64,000 nucleotides of DNA, taken from assembly GCA_964508975.1 (NCBI GenBank), contig CAZDVQ010000003.1, positions 1-64,000 of the forward strand. Direction: 5' to 3'. Of this stretch, positions 61,370 through 64,000 are shown piece after piece. The position numbers and the translations under genes are program-made. Numbering within the stretch: position 1 is the first letter of the stretch; the number at the start of each line of letters is the position of its first letter. Below the pieces are notes generated by a model that was given only the letters and a program-made list of their open reading frames with translations, did no database searches and had not been told where the DNA came from. This stretch comes from CAZDVQ01 sp964508975 (GTDB lineage Bacteria; Bacteroidota; Bacteroidia; Chitinophagales; Saprospiraceae).

Positions 61370-62239
61370 ATGCCAGCGCAACAACCCGATATGAACCCAA
61401 ATTACCTGCAAATGCTTGAGCAATTGCGGGAACTCATCGTGCGTGGCGAACGCGAGCGCCTAGATGAGATTCAGCGTATCCTAGACACGCCCGAGGAGCT
61501 GGACAAAAAAGCGGCGCCCGTGATTGAGCAACACCTCGACGAACGGGTAAGCCATATCCAGAACAATTTCAAGCAAACCTTTGGCAAGCAGGTAAACAAG
61601 CTGGTTGAGCAAAAACTTGAGGCCTCGAAAGAAGAACTGTTGAACCTGCTGTACCCGATGATTGGCTCGATGGTGAAGAAATTCATCAGCTACCAATTCC
61701 AGTTGTTGCAAGAGTCGATCGAGGAGCAAATACAAAGCACCCAGAGTTTTTTCTCGCCCAAAAACATGGTACGCCGGGTAAAAGTAATGCTATTCGGCAT
61801 CAGCGAGGAAGACCAGCTGCTGCTGGACCTTGGGAAAATTACCGTTGAGGAAGTGTATGTGATACAGAAGGATTCAGGCTTGCTCATCGGGAGTTACTCG
61901 AAGAACGAGACTATGAACCAAGACATGGTTGCAGGCATGATTACCGCCTTGAAAGCCTTTGCCGAGGATGCCTTCCAGCGCCAACACGAAGAACTAGAAA
62001 TGATAGAATGGGGTGGCTACAACATTGTCATCCAGAATGTATACTCCTACTATTTTGCTGCGGCCGTAAGTGGTTTGATGACCGTACGGACAAAACGAAA
62101 AATATCGGAGCAACTCCTTGATTTTGCCCAAAAAGAAATCGGGGACCTTCGTTTAAGCAAAATAGATAGTAACCTTTACGAGGAAGTGTCGTCTAAACTC
62201 GGCACGTTTATCCTCTCTAACCCAAACAACGAGCAATGA
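61370..62239 (+). CDS. Coiled-coil plus longin/roadblock-like domain protein, partner of GTPase
   Basis: A 289-residue cytoplasmic protein. Helical/coiled N-terminal half (about 10-130). The alpha/beta domain at about 160-240 reads VEEVYVIQKDSGLLIGSY...MVAGMITALKAFAEDAF...LEMIEWGGYNIVIQNVYSYYFAAAVSG. That strand-helix order and the signal 'sensor strand, dSGLLI, helix, strand' resemble roadblock/longin folds that bind small GTPases (as MglB binds MglA). Its stop overlaps the GTPase ATG by 4 bp (ATGA). It is inferred, not shown, to be the GTPase regulator. An ATG at 61391 is a possible alternative start. Confidence 0.7.
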   Translation: MPAQQPDMNPNYLQMLEQLRELIVRGERERLDEIQRILDTPEELDKKAAPVIEQHLDERVSHIQNNFKQTFGKQVNKLVEQKLEASKEELLNLLYPMIGSMVKKFISYQFQLLQESIEEQIQSTQSFFSPKNMVRRVKVMLFGISEEDQLLLDLGKITVEEVYVIQKDSGLLIGSYSKNETMNQDMVAGMITALKAFAEDAFQRQHEELEMIEWGGYNIVIQNVYSYYFAAAVSGLMTVRTKRKISEQLLDFAQKEIGDLRLSKIDSNLYEEVSSKLGTFILSNPNNEQ

Positions 62240-62730
62240 TCAGTAAAAAAGTAATTTTAACGGGGAGTTTCGGCGTCGGGAAATCTTCGTTATTCAAGCA
62301 GTTTATCTTCAACAAGTTTGACGATAAATATATCACCACCATCAACGTGGTGGTCGATAAGAAAGAAATCACCGTAGATGAAGTTCAAGTGACCATCCTG
62401 CTTTGGGATATTGCCGGCGAGGTAACCCAAGACAAGGTGCCCTTGGCCTACTTCAAAGGAGCGCACGGCGTTATCTACGTGTTTGACTTGACCAGGCCTC
62501 AAACGTACAAAAACGTGGCTAGCGACTTGGCATACCTCCGCAAATTAGCCCCCGACATCGTGGTCAAAGTGGTGGGCAACAAGAAAGATTTAGTTTCTCT
62601 CGAACAAATTCAAGATATTTGTGCCAGCCTCGGTGTGCCTTGCGACATGACCACCAGTGCCAAAACAGGTGAAAACGTTGAACTTACCTTTGAGCAACTG
62701 ACCCGTGAGATGTTGCTGGCCGATGACTAG
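62236..62730 (+). CDS. Ras-like small GTPase
   Basis: A 164-residue single-domain GTPase. G1 GSFGVGKS is at 10-17, with switch I threonines at 34-35 (YITTIN). G3 is WDIAGE, with Asp58 and Glu62 at the place of the Ras catalytic glutamine. G4 is NKKD at 115-118 and G5 is TSAKTG at 140-145. It has no lipidation tail or membrane segment. The missing glutamine suggests slow intrinsic hydrolysis and dependence on a partner. It is translationally coupled to the longin/roadblock-like gene and followed by a mechanosensitive channel gene 18 bp later. Confidence 0.9.
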   Translation: MISKKVILTGSFGVGKSSLFKQFIFNKFDDKYITTINVVVDKKEITVDEVQVTILLWDIAGEVTQDKVPLAYFKGAHGVIYVFDLTRPQTYKNVASDLAYLRKLAPDIVVKVVGNKKDLVSLEQIQDICASLGVPCDMTTSAKTGENVELTFEQLTREMLLADD

Positions 62731-62748
62731 CCACGATAAACAAACCCT

Positions 62749-63579
62749 ATGCTACCTACAGAAACCCTAGAAAAACTACTCGAAACCGTGGTTGCCGCAC
62801 TGCCCAAGGTGGCTGGCGCATTTTTCTTATTGCTAGCCGGTTGGATTATAGCCAAGGTGCTGCGAACCACACTACAAAAAGTACTGTCGAAAACAGGCGT
62901 TGACAAAATTGGCGAAAAGCTAAACGACATTGACTTCCTGGCGGGCTCAGGGGCTTTCAAAATCAGCTCAATCTTATCGAGTATTGTCTATTACGTTATC
63001 ATATTGGTTTTTGCCATCGCAGCATCTGATGCCTTAGGCTTGCAAATGGTATCGGAGTTGATTGCGCGTTTTATCGAATATATCCCGCAGCTCATCTCGG
63101 CCATGATGTTATTCTTGGCGGGTACTTTACTGGCAGCAGGCTTGAAAAAAGTGGTTGCCAGCACCTTTAAATCGTTGGGGATTCCATCGGCAGTACTAAT
63201 AGCCAACGCCATATTTTACTTTATACTCATATCGGTAGCCGTGAGTGCTATTGAGCAAGCGGGGATTGAAACCAGTTTTATCAAGTCAAACCTCTCCATT
63301 ATATTAGGTGGTGTAGTATTGGCTTTTGCTTTTGGCTATGGTTTGGCCTCGCGCGAGTTGTTGTCGAACTTACTCGGTTCAACTTACAGCCGTGGCAAAT
63401 TTAATCTTGGCGACGAGATTAAAATTAACGAAGCCCAGGGTGTGATTATAGCAACCGACAGCACATCCATGACCTTGCGCACCGCCGAAGGTACCGACGT
63501 GGTGGTTCCACTCAAGCGTGTAGCTGAGCAACAAGTACAAGTTATCCGCAGGGGTACGTCCAACATTGTACGCTCATAA
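62749..63579 (+). CDS. MscS-type mechanosensitive channel protein
   Basis: A 276-residue protein with four to five hydrophobic helices, then the pore-lining region GGVVLAFAFGYGLASRELLSNLLGSTYSRGKFNLGDEIKINEAQGVIIATDSTSMTLRTAEGTDVVVP, typical of the MscS beta domain. The C-terminal alpha/beta vestibule is short. The N-terminus resembles the conserved TM-helix repeats of small MscS relatives. As fourth gene in the GTPase operon it could be the membrane target of the signalling module. Confidence 0.88.
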   Translation: MLPTETLEKLLETVVAALPKVAGAFFLLLAGWIIAKVLRTTLQKVLSKTGVDKIGEKLNDIDFLAGSGAFKISSILSSIVYYVIILVFAIAASDALGLQMVSELIARFIEYIPQLISAMMLFLAGTLLAAGLKKVVASTFKSLGIPSAVLIANAIFYFILISVAVSAIEQAGIETSFIKSNLSIILGGVVLAFAFGYGLASRELLSNLLGSTYSRGKFNLGDEIKINEAQGVIIATDSTSMTLRTAEGTDVVVPLKRVAEQQVQVIRRGTSNIVRS

Positions 63580-63682
63580 CCGTGACTTTTAGCCCTTATA
63601 CCGTATTCTCTTTGCTTTTGGCTATGGCCAATGGCATGTTCTGTATATTTCCACTATTTAGTTAACCAACCTTAATTTTTTT

Positions 63683-64000
63683 ATGAAAAGGCTTAGTATC
63701 CTAATGATATGTATGTTCGCATACATAGCTACTACAAATGCACAAGATGAAGCGCCTGCAAAAGCTTGGACCTTCAAAACAGGCTTAGGCTTTGACTTTG
63801 CCCAATTACTCCAAATACAGCCCCGTAAAGGTGCTGGCGAAAACCGCATCGGTTTTGGTGGTAACGCAAATTTTGCGGCCGAGTACAAGAAAAACCGATT
63901 GGAATGGATTAACTCTGCCAACATGTTACTTGGCTTGCAACGCCTTGGTGCTGCCAAGAAAAACAACGCAATTAACCCTTTCGTTAAATCTGCTGATCAG
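63683..64000 (+). CDS. DUF3078-like protein, partial (runs off window)
   Basis: The first 106 codons are present. A signal peptide (LSILMICMFAYIATTNAQ) is followed by WTFKTGLGFDFAQLLQIQP...GENRIGFGGNANFAAEYKKNRLEWINSANMLLGLQ, the pattern of DUF3078 outer-membrane-type beta proteins of Bacteroidota. The frame is open to the end of the window, so length and function cannot be judged. Confidence 0.75.
   Translation, partial: MKRLSILMICMFAYIATTNAQDEAPAKAWTFKTGLGFDFAQLLQIQPRKGAGENRIGFGGNANFAAEYKKNRLEWINSANMLLGLQRLGAAKKNNAINPFVKSADQ

Overview
The window looks like a chromosomal segment of a Bacteroidota bacterium. Several genes have perfect TAnnTTTG -7 boxes and no obvious Shine-Dalgarno. The gene content fits too: TonB-dependent receptors with carboxypeptidase-like N-termini, a ~1100-residue SecA with a C-terminal SEC-C motif, GH3-like and DUF3078 proteins, HYC_CC_PP, and mutL beside rhomboid. 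The dense GC-rich intergenic palindromes remind me of Saprospirales/Cytophagales genomes, but this is recollection and the order is not established. I see no rRNA, tRNA, CRISPR array, prophage or complete insertion sequence.

Layout. 0.2-9 kb: sterol-desaturase-like enzyme, MFS exporter, Rpn-type nuclease, HAD/phosphoribosyltransferase pair, GH3-like enzyme and a DUF1778/GNAT toxin-antitoxin operon with a palindromic operator. 9-14.5 kb: secA, a small secreted protein, truA and a DUF4442 protein. 14.6-23.3 kb: membrane patatin lipase, DUF1361, HhH-GPD glycosylase, rhomboid, mutL and small membrane/peptidase genes. 23.6-29.2 kb: DUF2892, DEAD-box helicase, DUF4178-like protein, AAA/DUF4143 ATPase, Crp/Fnr regulator. 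29.8-37.2 kb: glucosaminidase/LysM protein, rlmD, LolC/E-type permease, TPR-PD40-SPOR protein, purN. 37.3-39 kb: AT-richer accessory island with a REP-associated tyrosine transposase (RAYT) flanked by its own REP palindromes, and a lipoprotein. 39.2-44.5 kb: two glycosyltransferases, ElaA-like acetyltransferase, a PolX whose polymerase site is destroyed, and a truncated receptor-like protein. 44.5-54.6 kb: TonB receptor fused to a heavy-metal-binding domain with HYC_CC_PP, yqeY-cvpA-pabA-type operon, hydrolase, rmuC, second TonB receptor. 54.9-64 kb: acyl-CoA ligase, LOG protein, O-antigen-ligase-like protein, MoxR ATPase, GlsB, ogt, then an operon of a coiled-coil protein, a longin/roadblock-like protein, a Ras-like GTPase and an MscS channel, and the start of a DUF3078 gene.

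The most striking content is non-coding. Twenty-one copies of a ~100-150 bp GC-rich element occur between genes and once inside a coding sequence. Each is closed by a terminal 5-bp stem that exists in ten sequence versions, always with both strands matching, and carries variable inner hairpins. A second family is a ~160-bp MITE with ends GAGTATGTTTGGA and 3-bp TTA/TAA target duplications, including two independent 40-bp minimal derivatives. A third family is two ~200-bp long inverted repeats whose arms carry exchangeable small hairpins. All three families are read directly from the sequence; their functions are unknown to me.
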